Shown here: positions 1-9,209 of the stretch, piece by piece
Layout of the letters: each line of letters opens with the position of its first letter
Numbering within the stretch: position 1 is the first letter of the stretch
Assembly (NCBI RefSeq): GCF_000222485.1
Contig: NC_015914.1
Coordinates: 186,001-250,000, forward strand
Reading direction: 5' to 3'
From: Cyclobacterium marinum DSM 745
GTDB lineage: Bacteria; Bacteroidota; Bacteroidia; Cytophagales; Cyclobacteriaceae
DNA length: 64,000 bases
The notes under the pieces: model-generated
What the model was told of the DNA's origin: nothing
Database searches by the model: none
Seen by the model: the letters and a program-made list of their open reading frames with translations, nothing else
Translations under genes and position numbers: made by a program

Positions 1-1
1 T

Positions 2-2047
2 GTAAGTGTTTCCGGAAGAAATGAAAGGGTGTCTTATTTTTACTCTTTGGGGTATAGCAACAGAGAGTCCGTTCAAATAGGTGAATCATTTGAAACTATC
101 ACTTCCCGATTGAATTTGGATGTCAACTTGGCAGAGTTTTTCACCATTGGAGCAAACGCTTCTTTTACTTACCAAAATGAAGGACAAGAACCAGTAGAAA
201 GTGGTAGTTACAGGGTATACTCACCATATGATCAGCCTTGGAAAAATGGCCTGCCTAGAACAAGAGAAAACTTGAATGATCAGGCAGCTGGGTCTAACAT
301 TAGTAATCCTTATCAAACCCCCTCTTGGAATACAAGAAGTTATTCTAGGTTTATGATCAATCCTACTTTGTATGCTTCAGTTAACTTACCGGGAAACTTT
401 ACTTTAAGAACAGATTACACTCCTCGATTTGATGTTTATAAAAGATTTGATTTGGATGAAAAAGGAAACCCTCAAGAAGCTGTAGATAAAGCAGAAAGAA
501 GGTACAATGATTACTTCTCTTGGCAGTCCAACACCACCTTAAACTGGAACAAGTCTTTTGGGGAACACAGGATCAACTTTACAGGCTTGTATAATGCAGA
601 AAGGAACCAAAGATGGGAAACAAGAGCAATGACAAATAATTTCTCACCTACATCTGCACTTGGATATCACGCAGTACAACTTGGTCTTAATCCAACCATG
701 TCTTCATATGACGAAACAAATTCCAGAACTGGTTTAATGGGTAGGGTTAATTATGCCTATAGTGACAAATACAACTTCTCTGCATCCATCAGAAGGGACG
801 GTTACTCTAGATTTGGTTTGCAAAATATCTATGGTAATTTCCCTTCAGTATCTGCCGCATGGACCATCAGTAATGAAGATTTTATGCAGAGCAGAACACT
901 TAACTACTTGAAATTAAGGTTAAGTTATGGTGTGAATGGCAACAGTAGTGGATTGGAAGATTACAATGCTTATGCAAGATTAAGTAATGGAGTGTTTTTG
1001 AATTATGATGGTGGATATATTCCTACCCCATATACAGAAATCACTCGAATAGCTAACCCTATGCTTTCTTGGGAGAGAACCGGTTCTTTTAACGTAGGTA
1101 TAGATTTTGGTCTTTTCAATGATAGATTAAGCGGTTCATTTGATGCGTATCAATCAGAAACAAGAGATTTGTTATTGGATCAAAAATTACCAGAATTGAC
1201 CGGCTTTGGTTCAGTTAAAACAAATGTAGGGAATTTACAAAACAGAGGCTTTGATTTGGGATTAAATTCCATCAATGTATCCACTGCCAATTTTGTTTGG
1301 ACTACTGCATTTAACGTTACCTATCGAGTGAATAAAATCACAACTTTAGGAAATGCACCAACGGAGACTACCGATAGTGAAGGAAATACGGTAATGAAAG
1401 AAGCCGACGATTTGCAAAACGGATGGTTTATCGGGGAAAATAAAGATATCATTTGGGATTGGGAATTGGATGGCGTATACCAATTGGGAGAAGAAGCAGA
1501 GGCAGCTCAGTATGGCCTTTTCCCCGGAGACTTCAGGTTTGTTGATCAGGATGGTGATGGTGACATCGATATTGATGACAAGGTATTCCTTGGCCTAACC
1601 AACAACCCCTGGTACATCACCCTAAGAAATGACATGGAGTACAAGGGTTTTGATTTAGGTGTAATATTCCTTGCCAGACTAGGATATAAAGGAGGAACCT
1701 CTGAACCTTTTAACAATTCCCAACAATACATCAAAAACCACAACTGGTATGACATCCCTTATTGGACTCCACTTAACGGACAAAATGACTTTGCCCGAAT
1801 CAATTCCATAAATTTAGGTGGTGGTAGTGCTTGGTTGAGTAAATCCTATGTAAGGCTTCAAAATATTTCCGTGGGCTATAGCCTGCCTCAAAATATTTTG
1901 GAAAAAGTGAAAGCTAATAGGGTAAGACTAGCAGTTAACATTGAAAACGTAGCAGTTTTCACGCCTTGGATTAAGGAGTTAGGTGATCCTGAATCTGCCA
2001 GAGAAATGCCAAGAACTTATTCATTTAGTTTGGATGTAACTTTCTAA
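2..2047 (+). CDS. SusC/RagA-type TonB-dependent outer-membrane receptor, C-terminal part
   Basis: The reading frame is open from the first bases of the window, so this is the C-terminal ~680 residues of a receptor that starts upstream. The visible part is beta-barrel only: many alternating Tyr/Phe/Asn strands, typical SusC phrases such as a repeated GNLQNRGFDLGL-like segment, a late acidic calcium-like loop (DQDGDGDIDIDDK, near 1545-1580) and a C-terminal strand ending in Phe (SLDVTF). The plug and any signal or carboxypeptidase-regulatory domain lie outside. SusC proteins form the TonB-driven pore under a SusD lid. The susD gene follows after 49 bp, which confirms the assignment. A GTG at 29 is in frame but lies inside the protein and is not a real start. 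Confidence 0.95.
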   Translation, partial: VSVSGRNERVSYFYSLGYSNRESVQIGESFETITSRLNLDVNLAEFFTIGANASFTYQNEGQEPVESGSYRVYSPYDQPWKNGLPRTRENLNDQAAGSNISNPYQTPSWNTRSYSRFMINPTLYASVNLPGNFTLRTDYTPRFDVYKRFDLDEKGNPQEAVDKAERRYNDYFSWQSNTTLNWNKSFGEHRINFTGLYNAERNQRWETRAMTNNFSPTSALGYHAVQLGLNPTMSSYDETNSRTGLMGRVNYAYSDKYNFSASIRRDGYSRFGLQNIYGNFPSVSAAWTISNEDFMQSRTLNYLKLRLSYGVNGNSSGLEDYNAYARLSNGVFLNYDGGYIPTPYTEITRIANPMLSWERTGSFNVGIDFGLFNDRLSGSFDAYQSETRDLLLDQKLPELTGFGSVKTNVGNLQNRGFDLGLNSINVSTANFVWTTAFNVTYRVNKITTLGNAPTETTDSEGNTVMKEADDLQNGWFIGENKDIIWDWELDGVYQLGEEAEAAQYGLFPGDFRFVDQDGDGDIDIDDKVFLGLTNNPWYITLRNDMEYKGFDLGVIFLARLGYKGGTSEPFNNSQQYIKNHNWYDIPYWTPLNGQNDFARINSINLGGGSAWLSKSYVRLQNISVGYSLPQNILEKVKANRVRLAVNIENVAVFTPWIKELGDPESAREMPRTYSFSLDVTF

Positions 2048-2096
2048 AACTAAGTACACTTATAGTTTTAGAAACACAATTTTAAAAAAGAAAGAA

Positions 2097-4118
2097 ATGA
2101 AAAAGATAAATATATTAAAAGGAATAATTCTTCCTGTATTCTTGATATTTTCGTTCTCATGTAACGAAGACTTCTTGGATGAAAAACCTCTATCATTCCT
2201 AAGTCCTGAAAACACATTTGTTGACGCTTCAGGTTTACAAACAGCATTGGACGCTGCTTATCGTGGGGTTTTTACACAATGGAATGGAGACACAAGGGAA
2301 CTAATGTTCAACAGCAATATGAGTGATGCCTCAGTGGTATCTGCCACAGATAAGCCGGATGCATTTGTAGATTTACGTGTATACGCTACTCCTACCAACA
2401 GTAGAAACAATGATGCCGGTAGAGCAAGGTCATTTTATGCAGACAACTATGACCATATCAAGAAAGCCAATACGGTTATCGATTATATAGATATTCCTGA
2501 GTGGGAAGATGGAGCAAATAACGCTGAAAGAAATCATTTATTAGGTTCAGCCTATTTCCTTAGGGCATTCTTTTATATGCAATTGACCATGGATTTTGGA
2601 AATGTTGCTTTTCCATTAAATGTAGTATCCGAAGCAAGAAGAGATTTTAAAGCCTTTAATATGCAGGGGATATGGGACCAAATGATTGTGGATTTGGAAT
2701 ATGCAGTACAGCATGTGAAACCAAAAAGCCAATTACCTGTGGGACAAGCGCCTAAAGATGCAGTACGTATCCTTTTGGCTAAATACTATATGCTCAACTT
2801 ACGTTTTGCCGATGCAGAACAATTAATGGATGATGTTATCAATGGCGGTGAATCACAACTTTTCACAGACGACATGATTCCATCTGATGTTTCGGAAGTA
2901 GAAGTGGCCAATACAGTCAACCCAAATACAGGAAATCCTTTACCAGGTAGAAGTGGCTATGCTCCTGCAGATGCTGTCAATTATTTACACATGGACAAGG
3001 GGGCACAAAAAACCAGTAATCCTGAAGGGATTTGGTTGGTTGTCAATGAGCCTTTTGTATTGGGTACACAAGGAAGGTCGGCAAGAATCAGGGCCTGGGG
3101 TCCAAACTTTGTGAGTACAAATCTTGGAGTTTGGGAACCCGGTACCACCAGAACAGGAACTGATGTGCAGCAATCTACCAGTGATGAAAGAGGTCGTATG
3201 ATGAAAAAATGGGGAAGAGGTCAAGGATTTGCCAGACCTACCAATTATTCACAATATGATATCTGGAATTTCAAAGGCAAAATTGACGAACAAGATTACC
3301 GTCACAAGGACCTCAACTGGTTTGAAATGGAGGACGTTTTGTACGACAACCCTTCTCTATTAGAAGATGGAAGCGAATATTACCTAGAACCACTTCGACT
3401 TTATGATGACAATGGGAACCTAACTTGCCAAGATACCATCAGGTGTTGGTATGGTTACCCAAGATATAAGTTTTACTCTGTAAACCAACAAGATAGACCT
3501 GATCGTCAAGATGGAGGTAAAATGGACATGTACATCATGAGAATCGCTGAAGCTTATTTGGTAAGGGCTGAAGCACGTTTATGGCAAGACGATTTTGCCG
3601 GAGCAACTGAAGACATCAACACCATTCGCCAAAGAGCCAATGCAATCGACATGTATACGGTTGCTGATGTTCAGACAGACGGAATTGGTGCAGTATTAGA
3701 TGAAAGAAACAGGGAATTATTTGGTGAAGAATACCGACATGATGAGTTGGTTCGTATTTCAGTAATTTTTGCTAAAAGTGGCAAAATGGCCTACAATGGC
3801 AAGACCTACTCTATCTCAGGTTCGGATATAGAAAAATCCATTTCAGCAGATAGTTTCTACTATGACAGAATGATGGAAAAAAATACTTTCTTCAGAGACG
3901 AAGTGCCGTGGGCTACTTATAACACAACGAAATACACCATGGATCCTATGCATGTGTACTGGCCTGTTTATCAGCCATACCTTGTAGGTAACGTTGATGC
4001 AACCTTAAACCAAACTACCGGTTACAATGGTGCAGAAGACAATATTGAACCATTGGTTCATGTGGTGCAGCCTGCAGGAGCTCCCAATGAGGACCCTATG
4101 AGAGCCATTGGTGAATAA
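2097..4118 (+). CDS. SusD/RagB-family glycan-binding lipoprotein
   Basis: A 673-residue protein with a lipoprotein signal (hydrophobic stretch then FSFSC, Cys22) followed by the usual SusD opening NEDFLDEKPLSFLSPENTF. SusD proteins sit on the outer membrane and bind glycan over the SusC pore. The N-terminal alpha-helical TPR-like half (RNHLLGSAYFLRAFFYMQL) and the C-terminal helix pattern (RIAEAYLVRAEARL, LDERNRELFGEEYRHDEL) are both present, so it appears full length; at 673 residues it is longer than many SusD proteins (about 500-600). It is co-directional with the upstream susC and is followed by a strong hairpin terminator, so the susCD pair is probably its own transcription unit. The substrate cannot be read from sequence. 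Confidence 0.95.
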   Translation: MKKINILKGIILPVFLIFSFSCNEDFLDEKPLSFLSPENTFVDASGLQTALDAAYRGVFTQWNGDTRELMFNSNMSDASVVSATDKPDAFVDLRVYATPTNSRNNDAGRARSFYADNYDHIKKANTVIDYIDIPEWEDGANNAERNHLLGSAYFLRAFFYMQLTMDFGNVAFPLNVVSEARRDFKAFNMQGIWDQMIVDLEYAVQHVKPKSQLPVGQAPKDAVRILLAKYYMLNLRFADAEQLMDDVINGGESQLFTDDMIPSDVSEVEVANTVNPNTGNPLPGRSGYAPADAVNYLHMDKGAQKTSNPEGIWLVVNEPFVLGTQGRSARIRAWGPNFVSTNLGVWEPGTTRTGTDVQQSTSDERGRMMKKWGRGQGFARPTNYSQYDIWNFKGKIDEQDYRHKDLNWFEMEDVLYDNPSLLEDGSEYYLEPLRLYDDNGNLTCQDTIRCWYGYPRYKFYSVNQQDRPDRQDGGKMDMYIMRIAEAYLVRAEARLWQDDFAGATEDINTIRQRANAIDMYTVADVQTDGIGAVLDERNRELFGEEYRHDELVRISVIFAKSGKMAYNGKTYSISGSDIEKSISADSFYYDRMMEKNTFFRDEVPWATYNTTKYTMDPMHVYWPVYQPYLVGNVDATLNQTTGYNGAEDNIEPLVHVVQPAGAPNEDPMRAIGE

Positions 4119-4137
4119 AAGTTACCTTTAATCAATT

Positions 4138-4172
4138 AATTCCCCTGATGTCATCATTTCATCAGGGGAATT
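4138..4172 (+). terminator. Hairpin terminator after susD
   Basis: A perfect 13-bp stem (AATTCCCCTGATG at 4138-4150 pairing with CATCAGGGGAATT at 4160-4172) with a 9-nt loop, followed by a T-rich stretch. It lies 19 bp after the susD stop codon and separates the susCD pair from the oxidoreductase gene. Confidence 0.8.
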
Positions 4173-4227
4173 TATTAATTTAAAGGGTCGATATAGTTAT
4201 AACTTCAATAATTAACCAAAAATTAAT

Positions 4228-5571
4228 ATGAATAAGGAATCATCAAGAAGATCCTTTATTAAGAAATCAGCCGTAGCCGGTTCAGCTGCTCTTATAGCAC
4301 CTACCATTGTACCATCCAGTGTATTTGGAGCCAATGATAGAATCAATGCAGCAGTTTTAGGTTTAAATGGTCGAGGTAAAAGCCACATCCAAGGCTTTAT
4401 GTCACAAAAAAATGTTCAAATCAAGACGTTTTGTGATCCTGACATGAATATTCTTAAGGAACGTCAAAAAAGCTTTAAAGAAAAATACAATGCAGATGTA
4501 GTTCTTGAACAGGATCTGCGCAGGGTAATGGATGACAAAGACATTGATGTTATCAGTATTGCCTCCCCAAATCACTGGCATGCACTGACTACTATCTGGG
4601 CTTGTCAAGCAGGGAAAGATGTATATGTGGAGAAACCCGGGTCTCATAATATTTGGGAAGGTAGAAAAATGGTAGAAGCAGCCCATAAATACGATCGTAT
4701 CGTACAACATGGTGTGCAACTTCGAAGTTCTCCTGCTGTTCAGGAAGCCATTCAACTGATCCGTGATGGCTATATTGGCAATGTTTACATGGCCAGGGGT
4801 CTAGTTTTTAGATGGAGACCGAGCATTGGTGACAAAGGATTTTCTCCTGTACCAGAAGGATTGGATTATGATTTATGGACAGGACCGGCTCCAAAAACTC
4901 CATTTACAGAAAACCTTGTGCACTACAACTGGCACTGGAATTTTGATTATGGCAATGGAGATGTTGGTAACCAAGGAATCCACGAAACGGATCTGTGTAT
5001 GTGGGGATTGGATGTAGGACTACCTACTAAAATCACTTCCATGGGTGGGAAATTCCTATGGGATGATGCCAAAACAGTACCGGAAGTATTGACATCTGTG
5101 TACAAATATCCTGATGAGAACAAAATCATTCAGTTTGAAGTAAGACCATGGTGTACCAATGCTGAAGATGGAGCTACTGTAGGTAATATTTTCTATGGTG
5201 ACAAAGGTTATTTGGTAGTTGATGGATACGATAAATACCAAACATTCCTTGGAAAAGACAGAACACCTGGAAAATCAGGTAGCGATGGTGGAAAATCAGG
5301 TTCAGAAATGGATCGTGGAGCCGGTGGAACTGACGGTCACTTTGCTAATTTTATTGAGGCAGTTCGTAAGCATGATGCTTCCATCCTAAACGGCCCTGTA
5401 GAAACAGCTCACCTGTCTTCAGGGTTGGCTCACTTAGGAAATATAGCTTACCAATTGGATCGTGTATTGACGTTCAATCCAAAATCTGAGACTTTTGTCA
5501 ATGATCCGGAAGCAGATGCCATGCTTACACGTAATTACAGACCAGGTTTTGAAGTTCCAGACAAGGTTTAA
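4228..5571 (+). CDS. Gfo/Idh/MocA-family oxidoreductase with Tat-like leader
   Basis: A 447-residue NAD(P)-dependent dehydrogenase-fold protein. Residues 1-34 form a Tat-type leader (SRRSFIKKS, then a hydrophobic run and a VFGAND cleavage region), so export to the periplasm is likely. The Rossmann nucleotide-binding loop is GLNGRG near residues 46-51, and the family EKP motif is seen as EKPGSHN near residue 136; the C-terminal half has the usual alpha/beta substrate domain. Secreted Gfo/Idh proteins in Bacteroidota commonly sit beside DUF6807 and sugar isomerase genes, as here, and are thought to act on oxidised or keto sugars. It has its own terminator at 5606. The substrate is unknown. Confidence 0.92.
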   Translation: MNKESSRRSFIKKSAVAGSAALIAPTIVPSSVFGANDRINAAVLGLNGRGKSHIQGFMSQKNVQIKTFCDPDMNILKERQKSFKEKYNADVVLEQDLRRVMDDKDIDVISIASPNHWHALTTIWACQAGKDVYVEKPGSHNIWEGRKMVEAAHKYDRIVQHGVQLRSSPAVQEAIQLIRDGYIGNVYMARGLVFRWRPSIGDKGFSPVPEGLDYDLWTGPAPKTPFTENLVHYNWHWNFDYGNGDVGNQGIHETDLCMWGLDVGLPTKITSMGGKFLWDDAKTVPEVLTSVYKYPDENKIIQFEVRPWCTNAEDGATVGNIFYGDKGYLVVDGYDKYQTFLGKDRTPGKSGSDGGKSGSEMDRGAGGTDGHFANFIEAVRKHDASILNGPVETAHLSSGLAHLGNIAYQLDRVLTFNPKSETFVNDPEADAMLTRNYRPGFEVPDKV

Positions 5572-5605
5572 ACAATCATAAATTAAAATATTGATTGCCT
5601 TTTTT

Positions 5606-5644
5606 GAAAAACCTGCCAGGAAAAATTATCCTGACAGGTTTTTC
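5606..5644 (+). terminator. Hairpin terminator after the Gfo/Idh gene
   Basis: A stem of 10 bp plus 4 bp separated by one mismatch: GAAAAACCTG-C-CAGG (5606-5620) pairs with CCTG-A-CAGGTTTTTC (5630-5644), loop AAAAATTAT. A run of T residues forms the 3' side, typical of intrinsic termination. Confidence 0.75.
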
Positions 5645-5692
5645 TTGTAAAGGGAATAAAAATAATATTTCAGATATAAACAAAGTTATCAA

Positions 5693-6733
5693 ATGAAATA
5701 CATAGCATTAGTAACAATAATGGCGATGAGTAGCAATTTTCTTAGCTTCGGTCAACAAGACAAAGAACCCATTGAAATTGAAGTAAACGAATCAGAGAAG
5801 AAAGTAGATGTAATGGTGGACGGTAAGCTTTTCACCTCATATATCTACCCGGACAATGTGATGAAACCCGTTCTTTGGCCGGTAATTTCTCCGGACGGAA
5901 ATATGCTAACCAGAAGTTATCCTATGATTAATAAAGAAGGGGACAGAACCGATCATCCTCATCACGTAGGTATCTGGTTGAATTACGGAGATGTGAACGG
6001 ACTTGATTTCTGGAACAATTCAGAAGCAATTCCTGCTTCAAAAAAAGATGGCTATGGTGCAATTGCCCACCAGTCTATTAAAAAAGCAAAAGGTGGAAAT
6101 GGTAAAGCCACCTTGGTAACCAACTCACTTTGGAACGCTCCGGACAACACTTCTTTATTGGAAGAAAAAACCACTTTCACCTTCACTGCAGGTAAAGATA
6201 TTCGAATCATTGACCGAACCACAACATTAAAAGCGCTGGTAGATGAGGTTAAATTTACGGATAATAAAGAAGGTATGTTTGCCATAAGGGTTGCCCGAGA
6301 GCTTGAATTACCCTCAGAAAAACCTACTACCTTAATGGATTCCCATGGAGTTGCAACCAAAGTAGACAAAATGGACAATACTTACGTGAAAGGCGACTAT
6401 AAAAGTTCTGAAGGAATTACAGGAGGGGATGTTTGGGGAACCCGAGCAAGGTGGATGGAATTATCCAGTGAAGTTAAAGGTGAAGATGTTTCACTTATTA
6501 TCATCGATCACCCAAAAAATCCAGGTTATCCTACCTACTGGCATGCCAGAGACTATGGTTTGTTTTCAGCCAATACCCTGGGTCAAAAAGCACTTTCTGA
6601 TGGCAAGGATGAATTGAACTACTCCCTGAAAAAAGGAGAAAAAGCTACTTTCAAATACCGTTTGGTAGTTACTTCAGGCCACCTTAGCGAAAGTGAAATC
6701 AATGCTTTGGCAGATGAATACGCTAAAAAGTAA
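5693..6733 (+). CDS. Secreted DUF6807 (PmoA-like) family protein
   Basis: A 346-residue protein with a cleavable signal peptide (hydrophobic residues 4-19, cut near FGQQ). The central signature RTDHPHHVGIWLNYGDVNGL near residues 84-105 marks the DUF6807 family, often labelled 'methane oxygenase PmoA' by name only; there is no reason to infer methane oxidation. The fold is predicted to be a beta-sandwich. It is found repeatedly beside secreted Gfo/Idh dehydrogenases and TIM-barrel isomerases in carbohydrate loci, and both neighbours are present here (gene before and gene after, the latter 32 bp away). It probably takes part in periplasmic sugar processing, but no reaction is established. Confidence 0.85.
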   Translation: MKYIALVTIMAMSSNFLSFGQQDKEPIEIEVNESEKKVDVMVDGKLFTSYIYPDNVMKPVLWPVISPDGNMLTRSYPMINKEGDRTDHPHHVGIWLNYGDVNGLDFWNNSEAIPASKKDGYGAIAHQSIKKAKGGNGKATLVTNSLWNAPDNTSLLEEKTTFTFTAGKDIRIIDRTTTLKALVDEVKFTDNKEGMFAIRVARELELPSEKPTTLMDSHGVATKVDKMDNTYVKGDYKSSEGITGGDVWGTRARWMELSSEVKGEDVSLIIIDHPKNPGYPTYWHARDYGLFSANTLGQKALSDGKDELNYSLKKGEKATFKYRLVVTSGHLSESEINALADEYAKK

Positions 6734-6765
6734 TTCAAAAAACCATTAAAAATTGAATAATCCCA

Positions 6766-7644
6766 ATGGAAAATAATCAATCAAGGCGTAGCTTTATTCA
6801 AAAAAGCCTTGCTGCAGGTATAGGACTCTCCTTTTTAGAACCTGCTGCAGTATTTGCCAAAAAACCCAAAATGAATCTTGGCCTGGTAACCTATCAATGG
6901 GGAAAAGACTGGGATCTCCCTACCCTACTGGCTAATTGTGAAGAAGCCGGGTTATTAGGTGTGGAATTACGTACCGAACATGCACATGGCGTAGAAACAA
7001 GCCTTTCTGCTCAAGAAAGAAAGGAAGTAAAAAAGCGCTTTAAAGACAGTCCTGTAAAATGTTTAGGCTATGGTTCAAACTATGCTTATCACTATACTGA
7101 CCAAGCTCAAGTCAGAGAAAACATCGAAGGGACAAAAAATTATCTTCAACTATGTAAAGACATTGGTGCCAGCGGAATCAAGGTAAAGCCTAACGGATTG
7201 CCTGCAGAGGTTTCCAAAGAGAAAACCATTGCGCAAATAGCCCAATCCCTTAACGAAGTAGGAAAAACAGCCAGTGACCTGGGACAATTGGTTCGGGTGG
7301 AAGTTCATGGGAAATTAACCCAGCAACTGCCCAATATGAAAGCTATATTTGATCAGGTAACTGAAAAAAGTGTGAAGGTTTGCTGGAATTCTAACGACCA
7401 AGATTTAATGGCCCCGGGATTGGAAGCCAACTTCAACTCAGTTAAAAAATGGTTTGGTGACACGGTTCATATCCGTGAGCTAAATGGGGGGAATTACCCT
7501 TACCAAGAGTTGATGAAGTTGTTTTCAGACATGAATTATAAAGGTTGGATTCTTTTGGAAGCACGCACATCCCCTGCAGATAGGGTAGCTGCCATGAAAG
7601 AACAACTGGAAATATTCAATACCATGTTGGCCAATGCCAAGTAA
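6766..7644 (+). CDS. Sugar phosphate isomerase/epimerase-like TIM-barrel protein, Tat-like leader
   Basis: A 292-residue xylose-isomerase-like TIM-barrel (AP endonuclease family 2 fold). It opens with a Tat-type leader (SRRSFIQKS, hydrophobic stretch, VFAKKP) and continues with barrel strands such as MNLGLVTYQWG, LGVELRTEHAHG and GWILLEARTS. Acidic/His residues typical of the metal-binding face are visible (ELRTEHAHG; RVEVHGK; ELNGGNYPY). It starts 32 bp after the DUF6807 stop and probably shares its transcript. Exported isomerase-like proteins with this leader are usual companions of secreted Gfo/Idh enzymes; an epimerisation or dehydration of a keto-sugar is a reasonable inference, but the substrate is unknown. 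Confidence 0.85.
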   Translation: MENNQSRRSFIQKSLAAGIGLSFLEPAAVFAKKPKMNLGLVTYQWGKDWDLPTLLANCEEAGLLGVELRTEHAHGVETSLSAQERKEVKKRFKDSPVKCLGYGSNYAYHYTDQAQVRENIEGTKNYLQLCKDIGASGIKVKPNGLPAEVSKEKTIAQIAQSLNEVGKTASDLGQLVRVEVHGKLTQQLPNMKAIFDQVTEKSVKVCWNSNDQDLMAPGLEANFNSVKKWFGDTVHIRELNGGNYPYQELMKLFSDMNYKGWILLEARTSPADRVAAMKEQLEIFNTMLANAK

Positions 7645-7751
7645 TAAACAATACGAAGATTTGAAAGGTTTGTAGGTTAAAAGGTTAACAATTATTGTTT
7701 ATATTTAAAAGACAATAAACTGTTTACCCAAAACAACTCTCCATTCATTTC

Positions 7752-9074
7752 ATGAATTATTTAATCAATATCCTAAAGAATATAGAAGGATCCTTTTTTT
7801 CAGAAAAAGGCCTTTTGTATTCTTTTTTTATTGCCTTTTACTTGGCGTCCTATTTACCTAGCCCGGCTCAATCAGACCCTTTTGAGTTGAGCATTGAACA
7901 GCTAACTAAAGGCAAAAAGCATCATTTTTTTGGTTATATAGGCCAATGTCAAACCATCCCTTGGAATGAATCAGGAAGATATATATTAGGGCTAGAAATT
8001 GAAACCATAGACCGTATGCCTCTTCCTGAAGAGTCTGCTACTGTAATTCTTATCGACACCCAGAATAAAAACAAGCTAATCAGGCTGGACAAATCTCACG
8101 CATGGAATCCTCAGCAGGGCACTATGTTTTATTGGAACCCTTTAGCACCCGAAAACCAGTTTTTCTTTAATGACCGCGACCTTACTACAGGAAAAGTATT
8201 TACAGTACTGTATGATATCAATCAAAGAAAACGAGTTAAGGAATACCGTTATGAAGACAGCCCAATCGGGAATGGTGGTGTCGCAGCAGATGGTTCAGCT
8301 TGGCTCGGCCTGAATTATGGCCGCTTGGCAAGACTTAGACTCGTTACCGGATATCCCGAAGCTTTGGATTGGTCCAAAGATGAATTGGCCCCGAAGAATG
8401 ATGGGATATTTCTTGTGGATGTAAAAACCGGAAATAAGAAACTGTTGGTTTCCTACTACCAAATGGAGGAAAAACTAAAAGAAACCAATCCTAAACTTGA
8501 ACATAGTGGCTTATTTATTAACCATACGCTATGGAATCGTGATGCCAATCGCATTTACTTTTTTATTAGGGCTGGATGGAATGGCCAAGGCAAGGAAAGA
8601 ATCAATGTACCTGCCTCCATTCATGCAGATGGTACCGGTCTTCAACTGCATGAAACCCATATAGGTGGTCATCCGGAGTGGGATTTAGGTAATGTATTGA
8701 TCGGCATCAAATACAATGATGGGAAAGGTCCAGACGAGCAAATTCGTTACAATGTTGACAGCAAGGAAATCATAGGAAGCTTGGGAACTCCGGAAATGTT
8801 TCCCAAACCGGAGGGAGACATTTCCCTTTCACCAAATGGTGATCTATTCGTCAATGGATACAGTGATAACAATAAAAACTACTATGCTGTATACCGAAGA
8901 AGTGATGGTGCCTTTGCCCGAAGTGAAGGAATCGACAAAGGACTTTACAGTGGTGACATCCGTATAGACCCTGCGCCGCGTTGGAACCGAAGCAATGATG
9001 CTATTTTAGTACCCGGAATTGACAAGAATGGCACTCGTCAAATGTTTTTGATCCGGTTGAAGGAATTGCAGTGA
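7752..9074 (+). CDS. Exported beta-propeller (TolB/PD40-like) protein
   Basis: A 440-residue protein whose N terminus has a hydrophobic export segment at about residues 22-40 (LLYSFFIAFYLASYLPSPAQS), so a signal peptide with a longer n-region than usual or a later start. The body consists of repeated blade-like units (DTQNKNKLIRLDKSHAWNPQQG; GDISLSPNGDLFVNGYSDNN; IRIDPAPRWNRSNDAILVPG) resembling PD40/TolB propellers and oligogalacturonate-lyase-like propellers. It follows the TIM-barrel gene after 107 bp on the same strand and ends the plus-strand catabolic run. The catalytic function is unclear; a binding or lyase role on a sugar derivative is only a guess. Confidence 0.7.
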   Translation: MNYLINILKNIEGSFFSEKGLLYSFFIAFYLASYLPSPAQSDPFELSIEQLTKGKKHHFFGYIGQCQTIPWNESGRYILGLEIETIDRMPLPEESATVILIDTQNKNKLIRLDKSHAWNPQQGTMFYWNPLAPENQFFFNDRDLTTGKVFTVLYDINQRKRVKEYRYEDSPIGNGGVAADGSAWLGLNYGRLARLRLVTGYPEALDWSKDELAPKNDGIFLVDVKTGNKKLLVSYYQMEEKLKETNPKLEHSGLFINHTLWNRDANRIYFFIRAGWNGQGKERINVPASIHADGTGLQLHETHIGGHPEWDLGNVLIGIKYNDGKGPDEQIRYNVDSKEIIGSLGTPEMFPKPEGDISLSPNGDLFVNGYSDNNKNYYAVYRRSDGAFARSEGIDKGLYSGDIRIDPAPRWNRSNDAILVPGIDKNGTRQMFLIRLKELQ

Positions 9075-9084
9075 ATTATATTAT

Positions 9085-9200
9085 AGAAAACTAGCGATAT
9101 GAAAGGTCACCGGATCTTGGGCGGAGCAGAGGGTTTAGGTATTAAAATGTTTTACTCTATAGCTTCGACTCCGCTCAGTCGCCGGGTAGATAACTTCAGA
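9085..9200. repeat. Imperfect inverted-repeat sequence between convergent genes
   Basis: The gap between convergent genes holds two partly complementary arms: one around 9107-9131 (CACCGG...GGGCGGAGCAGAG) and one around 9163-9187 (CTTCGACTCCGCTCAGTCGCC). The right arm contains the string TTCGACTCCGCTCAG, which resembles short dispersed intergenic repeats of Bacteroidota genomes. It may act as a two-way terminator or be a degenerate repeat copy. Confidence 0.4.
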
Positions 9201-9209
9201 TTCGACTTT

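Noticed and set aside
4402..4755. Long antisense reading frame inside the first Gfo/Idh gene
   Set aside because: It lies opposite a clearly real gene and has no family features; such frames are expected shadows in AT-rich codon usage.
5693..6733. Methane monooxygenase subunit, as the PmoA label could suggest
   Set aside because: The protein is a soluble exported beta-sandwich type; it lacks the membrane helices of PmoA and sits in a sugar locus.
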